64,000 nucleotides of DNA from Cunninghamella blakesleeana. Taxonomy: Eukaryota > Mucoromycota > Mucoromycetes > Mucorales > Cunninghamellaceae. Positions 29,118-41,399 of the stretch are shown here, in pieces (position 1 is the stretch's first letter; each line of letters starts with the position of its first letter). The stretch spans positions 6,694,001 through 6,758,000 of the forward strand of contig JAFCIZ010000001.1 of the NCBI GenBank assembly GCA_017871115.1. Direction: 5' to 3'. The notes under the pieces are model-generated. The model was given only the letters and a program-made list of their open reading frames with translations. It was not told the DNA's origin and made no database searches. Position numbers and translations under genes: made by a program.

Positions 29118-29843
29118 TTAATCACATAAATTATGACAAACTTGTTCTGTTTTAATCCCAATTAAGCAATTTGAGAGTTTTGAGAATCCAACAGCATATA
29201 AATCTACCAAATTTCGGTCATAAAAAGAATGTCCTTCCGGATGTAACAAAACAAACCAAACAATGCCATCTTTGACTGTACTTTTTAAAGCTGGATAATA
29301 TTGATCATCTTCATCTACTTCTATTTCTTCTTTATCACCATCATTATCACCTGTTTTATCTTTATTTTTATCAATAATTTGATTTTCCGTTTGTTGATCA
29401 TTATCGGTATCTTTTTGGTTATTATTATCTTTGTATTCTTTATTTAATTGATTCTCTTTTTCACTTATTACAGTCGCTTCACTTTCTTCGTAAATCTTTT
29501 TTTTAACTTCTAATTCTTTATATTCCACTTTATAATTAACATCGCCTTCTTCGGGATGTTTAAAAATAAAATTATGATTGATATCATTATGTATTTCATC
29601 ATTAATGGTATTAGAAATATATCCAGGGTAAGGTAATATGGTTTTGTTTAAATCAGTGATATGTTCGCTTTTCCATTGAGATTCAATTTCCAAGATCCTT
29701 AATATATCTTTTGCTGTAGCGGGCCAAGACACGTTAAATGTGATTTCTTTTCGAAATACTTCCTTATCTTTTGAAGCTGCCCCATAGTAACATTCCCCTG
29801 TTGCAACAAATCTTAAAATGTCTTCTTCTTCTTTGCGATTCAT
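29118..29843 (-). CDS. Acidic protein of unknown function, 241 aa
   Basis: I do not recognise the family. The intact single-exon frame codes 241 residues with ordinary codon variety, so it is very likely a real gene. Two ordered parts flank a charged, disordered middle. The N-terminal part has GECYYGAASKDKEVFRKEIT and FNVSWPATAKDILRILEIES. The C-terminal part has YYPALKSTVKDGIVWFVLLH and a Leu/Val/Asp stretch DRNLVDLYAVGFSKLSNCL, ending in EQVCHNLCD. The middle (about residues 120-190) is Lys/Asp/Asn/Glu-rich with NQKDTDNDQQTENQ and a very acidic EEIEVDEDDQYYP. No signal peptide or membrane helix is evident. Alternate beta and hydrophobic patterning suggests a small globular domain split by the acidic loop (inference). 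Confidence 0.7.
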   Translation of the reverse strand: MNRKEEEDILRFVATGECYYGAASKDKEVFRKEITFNVSWPATAKDILRILEIESQWKSEHITDLNKTILPYPGYISNTINDEIHNDINHNFIFKHPEEGDVNYKVEYKELEVKKKIYEESEATVISEKENQLNKEYKDNNNQKDTDNDQQTENQIIDKNKDKTGDNDGDKEEIEVDEDDQYYPALKSTVKDGIVWFVLLHPEGHSFYDRNLVDLYAVGFSKLSNCLIGIKTEQVCHNLCD

Positions 29844-30880
29844 TTATTTGGTTGAAAGGAAGAAAAAATAGAAAGTGAGAGTGAAATATATATATACAGT
29901 CAAAAAATAAAAAATAAAAAAAATAAAGTATGGCAATAAAAAAAACAGACTAAAAAATTAATTAATTGAGAAAAAAAGTGCGGTGTTTTTTTTTAATATA
30001 TTCAATTTTTTTCGCGCCTCTCCTTCACTAAATATTATAATTTTTAAACTAATTATATTTGTTATATGAAGGCTCTTTCATTTATGGTAAATATTATTAT
30101 TATTATTATTATTATATATGTATGTATGTGAACATCATAGTGCATTATTGATCTAATTTATATGTATATTTGAAGTAATATATAGATTCATTTGGTCCTT
30201 TAAAAATTATCTTATTACACCAAGCAGAGTCTTTTTATCTTGATAAGTTACTGTTCTTTTTTATGCCAAAAATACCATTTCTTTTACATTTTATAATAAA
30301 ACTAATTTATTGATTATATTTTATTTGTATTAATAAATAAACCTACTATTATTCAATATGTCGATCCTTTTTTTATTATTCAAGATGTTGGTCTTGTATT
30401 TATTTGAAATGCCAATCTTTTTATTTATTGATTCTAGCACAGGGCAGCGTATAAATCAACAATAATAAATAAAGAAAAAAGAAAAAAATAGAGTCGCGTA
30501 ATTTTTTTAAGATGAAAAAAACTCGGAAGATTGAAATAAAAAATTGACTAAGGTGCAAATAATACTATTGGTATATTATTACTATTTAGTATAAAAACAA
30601 ATAAGGAATGATATTATCATTAAGCTTATTCATTCATAATTATATTTTTTTTTTCTATTCCTCAATCTAGCAAAGATTTATATTGAATATACAATCTATT
30701 TTATACGTATTTATTTTGTCATAGAAATATATTTTACTTGTCGCCTTGATTCTTTTTAATATTGGTTTGCTTTTATGAATATACAATTTAAAAGTATAAT
30801 ATTATTTATGATGATTCATTTAAACATCCTCTAGCATTTTTTTTATTTATGTATTATTAGAATAATAAATAAATAAAGTA

Positions 30881-30915
<35 letters not shown>

Positions 30916-31312
30916 ATTATTATTATTATTTAATTAAAAGGGTATGACATATATCTCTGCCAAATGTCTTCTTCCACAACAAAAGTACCTGATCAATATT
31001 GTATTAAATAAAATAAAATTAAATAATCCCTTTCTATATAATAAACTACCTCATAACTTTTTTTAAACAATAACAATAATAATAATCATGCGCATAAAGT
31101 TATAGTCTAGCAATTTTATTTTTTTTTATCTCATATTTTCAAGACAAAAAGAATTGAGATTCCGCAAAGATTTCGGAGAGGGGGAGATGAACCTTTTTTT
31201 TAAAAAAATTTACATGTCAGTTTTTGTTTTTCTTTTCTTTTTATAAATATATAAATATATAAACATATATATATACTGTATTTGTATTTGTATTTATACA
31301 CTTATATATAAT
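29844..31312. other. Divergent intergenic region, no gene recognised
   Basis: About 1.47 kb between divergent starts, the longest gene-free run in the left half. It holds ATT repeats (30090-30115, 30910-30930), a TA run (30884-30910) and otherwise mixed A+T-rich sequence with no open frame worth naming and no tRNA-like fold that I can find. Confidence 0.5.
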
Positions 31313-34035
31313 ATGCATTCTATACGCCAATATAATCGATGGACAACTACTTTAAAACAAGTATCATACCAACAATTGATAAAACAATGGAATCGATCCA
31401 TCACAGTTAAACAAATATCGCCTAATAGAACTTTTCATACCACTAAAAAGGTACAAGATCAACATTTACAGGGATATAAAGATACTCAACGATACCATGG
31501 TTAGTATGTATATACTATGTATATCATTATAATAAAATGAAATAAATCTAGATTTTAGATTTTAAATTTTTATTTATCTCTTTATATATATATAGGTAAA
31601 TATCCTCAGAGAACTCATATGTGTGGAGAAGTAAACTTGAATGATATCGATAAAGAAATTGTTTTATGTGGTTGGACTCAGTCTTCAAGGTAATATATAT
31701 AATAAAAAATAAAATAATTTATATAATAATAAATGCCACCAAGTAATAAAACGGAAAATAGAAATCACTCAATGTTTACATATATACAATATACTATTTA
31801 TTATAGATCACTATCGCAAGATCTCATATTTCTTCCTATACGTGATACAACAGGGATTACACAACTAGTTTATAGAGCAGAAACATGCCCATCCGATATT
31901 AAAACGATGATTCAGGATTTATCAACTGAAAGTGTGATTTGTATAAAAGGTATAGTGCGTAAAAGACCTGAAGGGACCATCAATCCTCATTTATCAACTG
32001 GTACTATTGAAGTTGATATCCAAAAAATGTATTGTTTAAATCCTGCATCGACACATCTCCCATTCTGGCCATCACAACCAAAATTAGTAAGTTTAAAAAT
32101 AATAATAAAACAGAATAAAAAGAGAGTGAAAATCAACATAATAATCGCCATGATCAACACTTTTTTTTTATTTTCTAATTTTGATAGCCAAATGAAGAAG
32201 TACGGTTAAGACATAGATATCTTGATTTAAGAAGAGCAGAATTACAAAAAAATATTCAACTTCGATCCATAACAGCCAATACGATTCGAAATTACTTAAT
32301 AGAACAACATCAATTTACAGAAATTGAAACACCCATGTTATTTAAATCCACACCTGAAGGAGCAAGAGAATTTGTAGTCCCTACAAGAAAACCTGGACTA
32401 TTTTATGCTTTACCACAAAGCCCTCAACAGCATAAACAAATGCTAATGGCCGCTGGGTTTGATCGTTATTTCCAAATTGCCAAATGTTTTCGAGATGAAG
32501 ATTTACGTGCGGATCGACAACCTGAATTCACTCAAATCGATTTAGAAATGAGTTTTGTTACTATTGATCAAGTGCAATCTATTATTGAAGGATTGGTATC
32601 TTCTGTTTGGTCCAAAATATTTAACCAGCGTCTTTCTAAAAAAGACTTTCCTCATATGACTTATCATGAAGCTATGACCAAGGTAAAAATAGAAAAAATG
32701 CAATGAATCGAAGTGAAATAAAATAAAATAAAGAAATACTAATTAGAGTACGCGTCAATTAATAAAAATTCCCTTTTTTATATGTCTATTTTTTTTTTTT
32801 TTTCTAGTACGGGTCTGACAAACCTGACCTTAGATTTGATATGCAGGTAGAGAGAGAAAGGAAAAAGAAAATAAACTTTTTTTTTTATTATGTCAATATA
32901 AGGAAAAATAATTTTATTCATCTTATTATATATTAGATCCAAGATATGACCAATTACATGAATAAATCATTATCATCAGACCATGCATTAGATTGTTTAG
33001 TTATAAAACAAGGAGCAAGCCAGTTGTCAGGAGGTGATATCAAAACCATGCTACAGTCATTAGAATTAACAGAATTAGAAAAACAACAATTTGGGTATGT
33101 CAAAATCAATGAAAATAATCATCACCAATGGCCATCAAAGTGTGGTTTAAAACAATCCATTGGACTTTTATCAAATGATCAACAACAAATTATGAATCAA
33201 CAGTTAAATATTGAACAAGGGGATCTTGTATTAACCCACCAAAGATCAAATTATATTTCGGTAAATAATAATTAAATTAAATTAAAAAAGCATGAAAGAA
33301 TAAAAGAATAAAAAAATGAACTGATTTTTTTAATGACCTAATTAATCTTTTTTTTTTGTTTAATTTAGGGTGGTAATACTTTAATGGGTAGAGCGAGATT
33401 ACAATTAGCAAATCAATTACAAGAAAAAGGATATTTAACAATTAATCCCAATGATTATAAATTCACATGGATTGAATCATTTCCTTTATTTACACCAGAC
33501 GAACAAGGAATTCGAACTTGGCAAGCAACGCATCATCCTTTTACAGCACCTTATGATGAAGATATTCCATTATTAGCTACAGACCCATCTAAAGTTAGAG
33601 GTCAACATTATGATTTGGTATTAAATGGTATGGAAATTGGTGGTGGATCCATTCGTATTCATTCTCCTGTAATGCAAACATTTATTTTTGAAAAAATATT
33701 AGAGGTAAGAAAAAAAGGAAAAGTGGATATATATATAAAAATGAGAGAAGGAATGGTATTTATTTTATTTCATTCTATTATAATAGTTGGAAAAACATGA
33801 ATATTCAAGATTTGATCACCTTATTGATGCTTTAGGAGGAGGATGTCCACCACATGGAGGTATAGCCCTTGGATTTGATCGATTAATGTCTATATTATGT
33901 AAAAGCAATTCAATTCGTGATGTAATAGCATTCCCAAAGGCAGCAGGAGGAAAAGATTTTGTTGTAGATAGTCCATCTCAGATAAGTTTAAAACAATTAC
34001 AAGAATATGGTTTAAAGGTAGTACCATCTCCTTAA
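31313..34035 (+). CDS. MSD1: Mitochondrial aspartyl-tRNA synthetase
   Basis: Class II synthetase that charges tRNA-Asp in mitochondria, of bacterial type. The start at 31313 gives a mitochondrial-type leader rich in Arg/Gln/Thr and poor in acids ([20 protein letters not shown]...). Then comes the OB-fold anticodon domain: [37 protein letters not shown]. The catalytic core has motif 1 ([39 protein letters not shown]), motif 2 ([20 protein letters not shown]) and motif 3 ([13 protein letters not shown]). The insertion domain typical of bacterial and mitochondrial AspRS lies between motifs 2 and 3 (about 32946-33260), and [10 protein letters not shown] precedes it. About eight exons; one (about 32808-32845) is very short. 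All signature residues are intact. Confidence 0.93.
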
Positions 34036-34713
34036 TCTCCCCCCTTTCGGTTCTTTTTTATTTTCAATAGATTTAATATAATTATTTGTTATCTTTTTTT
34101 TTTTCGTTTCATCAATTATTTATTTATTTATTTTTTTTGCAAAGTACATAATTACTATTATTATCTTATTATAAATAGTATATATATATATATGTAATGT
34201 ATATATTTGTATGATTATTATATTTATATAATTGTTTATTATTTTGAAAAAAAAAAAAAAAAAATATGAATCACCATTTTTGATAGGATAGCATATTTAT
34301 TTTTATATTTTATATATGGTTAAAATATGTATGTCAAAATAATATATTATAATATATATTATTCACTCTCCAGCTATACGTATGAAAAAAATAACTTTGT
34401 ACCTTGTCGCACAAGAAAAAAAAATTATACAGATTTATTTTTATTTATTTTTTTAAGTTGAGAGCCAAGAATCATTTTTTTCCCTCTCTCTCTCTCTCTT
34501 TTTTTTTTCTTTCACTTCTTTTTTTTTAAAAAAAAAAATAAAAAAAATAAAACTCACTTCCTCTCCTTTTTTCCTTCCCTTTCTCTTTTTCTTTAAATCA
34601 TAATATTCATAATAATAATAATAATAAAAAACTAATTCAACTTTTTCAACATCCTTCATTCGCCACTTTCCCTTTCTTTTTTTTCTTTTCTCTTATTTTC
34701 ATTTTATTAAATC
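34036..34713. other. Intergenic region upstream of SHO1
   Basis: 678 bases with a 17-base A-run near 34247, T- and C/T-rich blocks (34480-34600, 34660-34700) and TA runs. The CT-rich block just before the start resembles a promoter/5' leader. No gene seen. Confidence 0.5.
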
Positions 34714-36141
34714 ATGGTACAAATATCATCTGCCAATTTAGTCGACAATAAATTCCTACTTGGTACAACAGTTGTAGCATTTGTAAATAAGAATAAGAAT
34801 ATTGAAATAGATAATATATTTTATGGATAATATATGATAATAATGGATAATATATACGAATAATAGTAATAATCAGTATCAATCAATTATATATATATAC
34901 ATATATATATATATTATATACTGTATATATTTTGTAGGCCTCATGGGTAATTTCTTTTGGTGGTCTCTGTGGTGGTCGTGCTTATGGATCAGCATGGTGG
35001 ATTATTATTTTTGAATTACTTTTAATCGGTGGTATCGTTTTCCTTATTTTAACGGATTTATTCTATCAATATCGTTTGGTGGTGAGTTTTAAAATAATAA
35101 TATTAATATGTATCATTTTTATACACTGCCACAACATAATATATATTAAAAGAACAAAAAAAGAAAGAAAAAGAAAAATAATTAAAGTTACACAAATATT
35201 TATTTATTTATTCTTATTTTATTATATTGTAGGTACTAGCATTTTTGGCTGTTAGTGTATCTTATATTACCGAACAATTAGGAGCTTTTACACCTTTTGT
35301 TCATAATGACTATTATGGTACTGGCGCTGCTGGTGCCGTTATAGCCGGTTACATTATTTTAATTATTATTCAAGTAAAATACTAAAAAAAGAATTAGATT
35401 TAGATCAAAAACTAAAAAAAAAAAACTTAAAATATATCTAACTAACTATCTTTTTTTTTTTAATTTAGATTGCATGGATTTTTGTATTTGGTAGTGATCC
35501 TAACACTTATTTTGGTGAATTTGCTAAACATAGTCATAATAGCGTCCAACAACAACCTTCATCTAACAATCATATTGTTGCATCCTCCACTTCTCCCCAA
35601 CAACATCATCAACAACAACAACAACCTATTGAAATGACTACTGAAAAAATTGCTTATGAAAACAATGATGTTCAACCTTCACCTGCTTTATCCCACCCTT
35701 CTGCTGCCGCTTCCCCCGTTTTGGAATATAAAGAACGTGTTGAAGCTCTTCACGATTGTAAGTTTTTTTTTTTAAAAAAAAAAAACGTCACCACTATCTT
35801 TCTTTGCTTCTTTTTATGTATAAAATATATAAACTTGTTTTTTTCATACGTATTCTCTTTTTTATTCTTTAGACCAAGCAAGTCCTGATGATCCAAATGA
35901 ACTTAGTTTTGCTCGTGGTGAAGTTTTAGAGATTGTTGATCGTCGTGGTAATTGGTGGCAAGCTCGTAAATCTGATGGCACCGTTGGTATCATTCCTTCA
36001 AATTACGTAAGTCTTTCTCTTTTTTAATTCTTTTAAAGGAAATATATATATCTAAAACAAAAGAAAAAAACAATGAGTAAAAATTATATTTACCAAGTAC
36101 ATCTATTTTTATTTTTTTATTCTTCTCTCTAGTTTGCTTAA
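34714..36141 (+). CDS. SHO1: Sho1-type osmosensor, four TM helices plus SH3
   Basis: Plasma-membrane sensor that in yeast feeds the HOG osmostress MAP kinase route; its SH3 domain recruits Pbs2. Six exons give about 261 residues. After a short cytosolic N-terminus come four helices: FLLGTTVVAF-ASWVISFG, SAWWIIIFELLLIGGIVFLI, VLAFLAVSVSYITEQLG, and AGAVIAGYIILIIIQIAWIF. A Ser/Gln/His-rich linker of about 80 residues follows (HHQQQQQ). The C-terminal SH3 has ALHDYQASPDDPNELSFARG, the ALYDY-like motif, then GNWWQARKSDGTVGIIPSNY. The last exon, 36133-36141, is just nine bases (Phe, Ala, stop) and supplies the final strand residue of the SH3. Yeast Sho1 is longer in the linker. Confidence 0.93.
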
Positions 36142-36324
36142 ACTCCTCCAAGAAAAAAATTTTTTTATTCTAAATGGAATTCTTTTTTTCTATTAAAAAG
36201 AAAATAATATACATCAATTCAACCATCATACTATTCTTACAACGCTCACATTCTTTCGCTCGCTCTATTTAATTGTATTGCTCTTACTATTTATTTATTT
36301 ATTTATTTATTTATTTGCTACTCT

Positions 36325-36357
<33 letters not shown>

Positions 36358-36765
36358 TATTCATTTAATAATTTATTATTTTATCAATATATACATTTAT
36401 TTATACACCCTTTTTTTTGTATTATCCCAATATATTTTTTTTCTTTTTTTAGAAAAATATAAATATATATCTTTATTTCATTTTATGTTTTTCTTGATAA
36501 TGAGAGTGAAAAGAAAATATATATAAAAAAAAAGAACAATAGTGAAACCTTTCATATATCTGTATTTTTTTTTTAACAATAAACAATAAATAAATAAATA
36601 AAAAAAAACAAATATAGGTATATATCATTTGATATAAATCATCAAACCTAAAAAAAATTTGGATAATCTGTATCACCTAAGCTAAGCTATGAGGGAACTT
36701 GTCCTATTTATTATTATTCTTATGTAAATATTATTATTAAGGATTTTTTTTTTGGGGGAAGGAAA

Positions 36766-36796
<31 letters not shown>

Positions 36797-37272
36797 TAGA
36801 AGGCTGAAAAAAAAAAAAAAATATTTATTCAAAAAAACATTATTTGTTTTGATGTTGATTTTTTTTTATATTGTTTGATTTTTTATTTATTTTTATATAT
36901 ATATACATGTGATTAATAAAAATTCAATTTTTATAATCAAGTAAAGAAAAGAAAAAAAATATAAATAATATTAAGAGTAATAATAATAAGTAGTAAATTA
37001 ATCAATAATTATAATAAAAGAAAAGCATGAGTAAAAGAAAGAAAGAAAGAGAGGGCACTGCCTTTAAAAAAGATAATAATGCTATAAAAAATAACTGGTG
37101 TATATAAGGAATATTAATAAAATAGTAATAAATGGATAATAATAGTAATAATACAGAATATAAGATGGTGGGTAATAAAAAAAATTGGTGAAGAGAATGT
37201 GTGCGTGTTTGCTTGTTATATATAAAAGTATAATAATTTTTGGAATAAGTTGGTTTCGTTGTACCTTCATAC
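36142..37272. other. Convergent 3' intergenic region
   Basis: 1.13 kb between SHO1 and the small minus-strand ORF. It contains TA and TTTA runs (36288-36350), an AAT run (36769-36795) and long A/T tracts. Short open frames on both strands are Ile/Tyr/Phe strings and are rejected. Confidence 0.55.
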
Positions 37273-37620
37273 TTAACAAGTAACTGAATATTGTTGTTGA
37301 GAAGTAGGTTGATTCCTTACCATATCAAGATCAGATAATTCTGGAAAGGATACATATGTTTTTTCGAATTCAGTTAAAGTAGCATTTAAATCTTGTTGTA
37401 ATAACATTAGATCTTTTTCTCCTTTTATTGTATGAGTATTATTATGATTGGCGCTATTATGGTGGTGATTTTTTTTTGTGGTAAAAGGATGAAATAACGA
37501 ATGAACCATATGATGAATAAACATTTTTATTGAATTACTTGATAATTGAGAAGAGGAAGTTGAGGAAGTAGAAGTAGTGGTTTGTATTGATGAAGAAAAA
37601 GAAGAAGACGATCTTGACAT
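37273..37620 (-). CDS. Small Ser-rich protein of unknown function, 115 aa
   Basis: Possible single-exon gene. The start MSRSSSSFSSSIQTTTSTSS is Ser/Thr-rich, followed by a hydrophobic-aromatic His-rich patch (MFIHHMVHSLFHPF), a His/Asn stretch and a more protein-like C-terminal half with an amphipathic helix (LLQQDLNATLTEFEKTYVSF, PELSDLDMVRNQP) ending in QQQYSVTC. That C-terminal half and the spaced-out position make chance less likely, but I know no homologue. It has no signal peptide. It could be an exon of a longer gene, though no partner exon is evident. Confidence 0.45.
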   Translation of the reverse strand: MSRSSSSFSSSIQTTTSTSSTSSSQLSSNSIKMFIHHMVHSLFHPFTTKKNHHHNSANHNNTHTIKGEKDLMLLQQDLNATLTEFEKTYVSFPELSDLDMVRNQPTSQQQYSVTC

Positions 37621-38766
37621 TTATAAAAAAGAGAAAAGAAAGAAAGAAAGAAAAAAAAAAGTGTGAGCGAAAAAAAAAAATTGAATTAAATAATGCCAGA
37701 CGTTTATTGTCTGTACCGGACTTTTAAAAATAGAAAAAAGAAAATAGTTGTTGGTAATAAAATTTTATAAATATTCTTTTTATTTTATGCTTAATTTTTT
37801 TTTCCCCTTTTATTTATAACCACTTATTTAAATTTTATATATATAAAATATCAATTACATCATAAAAATAAAAGATAGAAAAAAAAGCAATCTAAATTAA
37901 AAATTAAGATATAGACAAAAAAGATAGTGAGTAAGAGAGCGAGGGATTAGAGGGATTTTTAACTTTTTTTTCCCCTATAAGTGTAATTCACAATTTTAAT
38001 ATTACTTTTATATTAAAAAACATGTGGCAACTGAGATTCGATTTTATTTTTTTTTATATTTATTTTTTTTTTATTTATTTATTTTTATCGCACAATCATA
38101 TACCTTATAAAAAAAATTTAAATATCAGTTCAGCCAGTTATAAGTTTTATCGGATCTAAAAAGGCACTTTTCGATAAAAAGTAAAGTTATACCAAAACTG
38201 TCTAAATTCATTCAGCCAATCAATGATTGACATTTTTTTATAGTTCCACAACATTTTAAATAATATATAAACCTGTAACCTTGACATAAAAAGTAATAAC
38301 CCAGTCCAATCTTTTTGATAGTCCCCGTACCCTCTCTTTTTTTTTTATTAACCGAAGGATTCCCAATGAAATATACCATTTACAGATTTGCTCTCTCGCC
38401 CTCTCTCTCTCTCTCCTTTTTTATTTTCAAATGATTTTGTTTTAATTATCATATTCTTTTATTTATATTATTAAATTAGTATTATTTTAAGAAATAATCA
38501 AATGATTATATTAATTGTATTATGATAATATATATATATATATAAAGGGAAATAAATAAATAAAAATAAACTAGAGAAAAAGAAAAAAATTAAAAAAAAT
38601 ATATAATTGATATAAAATATATATAATATATATATATATATATAAATGAAATTGTATAAAATGTTGTTGTTGTAATACTAGTATATAAATAAAAAAATAA
38701 AAAAGTGGAGGAGATGGATGTTTGTATATAGTGGGGAAAATAAACCGGAGATTGTATATATTATAC
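37621..38766. other. Intergenic region, no gene recognised
   Basis: 1.15 kb between two minus-strand genes. The middle part (38128-38330) is less repetitive and has an inverted CCAAT context at 38216-38232 (CAGCCAATCAATGATTG), a possible promoter element for the small ORF. Elsewhere there are C/T and TA runs. Confidence 0.45.
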
Positions 38767-40678
38767 TTATTTAGAAGACTTTTTTGGAGAACTTGCCACA
38801 TAATTTTTGTACAGTATCTAAAGTTTGAAGGACTTCCAAAGTACCTTGTAATGCTGAGGTATCATGATAATAAATATTGTATTTCTTACAAATGGATTTA
38901 AGCATAGGCTTAATTTTTGGTAAACTATGACGAGGTAAATCAGGGAATACCTATAATATATTTTAAAAATAAAAGGTAAATATTTTTTCTTTTTCTTTCA
39001 TTGGATTTATAGACCCTTTTCTTTTTTAACTTACATGATGTTCGATTTGATAATTTAATCCACCAAAGAACCAATCACCTAAAGGACTTAAAGAAACAGC
39101 ACGACCAGTGATGACTTGAATTTCGTAAAATTCCATTTTTTCGGCTTGTTCTTGAGTAATGACGGGCATACCATTATGGTTCATAGCAAATACCAAAGCC
39201 AAAGCATAACCAGTAACAGCTTGACTTACCAAGAAGAATAAGACAATATTAGAAAGAGAGGTAATGAAATAACAAGACCAGGCAGTGAAAAAGAGCCAAT
39301 GAGAAATAATTGTAACACGTTCCATTAAATTCAAACGGGGGGATTTATTAATAGCTTCCTTGGTTAAAGTGTGGTTTAATGATTGAACAGCCCATGAGAA
39401 TCGTGCAAAGCCAAGAATAAAGAAATAGTAACGAGATTGATAAGGTAAGATATGTTCGGCAATGAAACGAGAGATTTTTCCTGGGTTATCTTCAATAGAT
39501 CCATAAAAATTAGCAGTAGCAAATTCGTCCCACAATAAAGTAGGGGCAGTATCAATATCGGGATCGTGACCACTGACATTGGTACTAGCATGATGTGTAT
39601 TATGTTTATTTTTCCACCATGATAAAGAGAAGCCTTGGCATAAACAACCCAACATAATTAATAAAAGATCATTTTTATCATGATCATCACTAACTTGGTG
39701 ATGGCCGAAATCATGAGCTAACCAACCACATTGTTGCCAAAAGACACCAATAATCACAGCAGAGAGAAAGACGGCAGGAGTGGAATGGCCAAAGTAATAC
39801 AAGAGACTCAAACCAACACCACAGATAGCTAATGTTGAGACCACTTTATAGGTATAGAATAAGGTGGAGCCTTCAAAATAACCTTCTTTTTCTAATCTAT
39901 CACGTAATTGTCTTACTTCATTGGCAAAGGCCTTTCTATTTTGCTGTTCTTTATCTTCTACATTTACTTTTTCTTCGATTAAATCGCCAACATAACAATT
40001 AGCAAGTGTTTCATAGGCTGATTTAGGATGCATGGCATGGAAAACATCTGAAATAAATTTATAAATAAATAATAAATATAAGTAAATTTTAGATAAATAA
40101 ATAAACTTTTTTTTTTTAATTAAAAAGATTTTTCATCTGATAACCCTTTTATATATATATATATATATATACGATTTTCTGATACGATTTTTTTTTATAT
40201 TTTTTTTTTTTTTGCCCTTCCGATTATTTTCTTATTTATTTACCTGTAGCATCTTTTCCAATATGAGTACAAATAACTTGTTCACCACCAGGGTGATCAG
40301 CAATAAATTCAGTAATATCATATACTTTGTTATCAATGGTTAAATATCTAGTTTCCTTCTTTCCATCTTTATAAGCTTGTAAAGAAGCAGCCAATTCTTC
40401 TTTTTTAAACACTCTTGTTTCTATATAATAATAATAATATTAATAATAAAAGAGAGTTTATTAATCTCGTGATTCCTTAAACACAAACTTTCCTAATCTC
40501 GATAAAAAGATTTTATTTCTAGTTTCCCAAGATCTTATGACGATACTCTTATTTAGTTTATCTTTTTTATCTTTTTAGCGTTCTTTTATCTTTTATTATT
40601 AGTAATTTTATTTTTCCTTTATATACATATATATATATATATAAAAGAGAAAGAGGAAAGCTTACCAAGTTCTGACAT
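38767..40678 (-). CDS. Front-end fatty acid desaturase with cytochrome b5 (delta-6 type)
   Basis: ER-membrane desaturase, most likely the delta-6 enzyme turning linoleate into gamma-linolenate. Four exons; the first (40666-40678) is only 13 bases, MSEL plus one base. The fused cytochrome b5 domain has ITEFIADHPGGEQVICTHIG and DATDVFHAMHP, both heme His present. The three His boxes are HDFGHH, HNTHH and QIEHH; the Gln replacing the first His of box 3 is the mark of front-end desaturases. Hydrophobic stretches (LAICGVGLSLLYYFG, VFLSAVIIGVFWQQCG, IVLFFLVSQAVTGYALALV) give four membrane helices. The C-terminal exon follows with the NLPRH-like region (PDLPRHSLPK). Sister activity (delta-5 or sphingolipid delta-8) cannot be excluded, but in Mucoromycota the delta-6 call is most common. 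Confidence 0.9.
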
Positions 40679-41399
40679 GATGAAGTATTATAAACGAATG
40701 TAAGAATATGTTATATTTATATAATTGTTTAAAGTATATTGATCTTTTTAAAATAAAAAGTTCCAATAAAAGGAAATATACTAGAAATAATATATATAAA
40801 TAAAGAAAAAGTAAATAAAAAAAAAGAGAAGTAAAAGAAAAAGAAAATAAATATTTTTTTTAAATGAATTATAAAAAAAAAAGGAACCAAAAAAATTAAT
40901 TGGATAATCTTAAAAAAAAATTGATTTTCGAGGTTTTGAAACGAAAATTTATTTCGACTCCGCCTCGAAAGCAATTAGATTGATTGGTTAATGGTCTCCC
41001 AACAAATTCTAGTATATGATTTCTATTGAACGATATAAATCACTTCCATATGAAAAGAAATCAGATCACATTATTTGTCATTTTAATATACTTAGGTTTA
41101 TTAAAATAGTATTTTTAATAATAATAATAATAATAATAATATGGATGAATGTATATATATATATATATAAATATTTATATAAAAATAATAATAATATAGT
41201 AACAATAGAGTAAAGATCAAAAATAATAATAATAATAATAATAATAATAAACTATATATAATATATAAAAGAGAGAGAACAAAAAACTTACAAAACCATA
41301 TTTTATCAAAAAAATTTATATAATATTTTTTGTATAAATATATATTATATAAATTAGATTATTTTTTTTTAAAAAAAAATTGAAACAAATATATATAAA
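40679..41399. other. Intergenic region between desaturase and Rab11
   Basis: 721 bases with A-rich blocks, AAT repeats (41118-41142, 41222-41250) and TA runs. A less biased patch, 40927-41060, sits upstream of the desaturase start and may be promoter. No gene seen. Confidence 0.5.

Noticed and set aside
36278..36676. Frames in the SHO1 3' spacer
   Set aside because: Tyr/Ile strings from TA and TTTA repeats on both strands.
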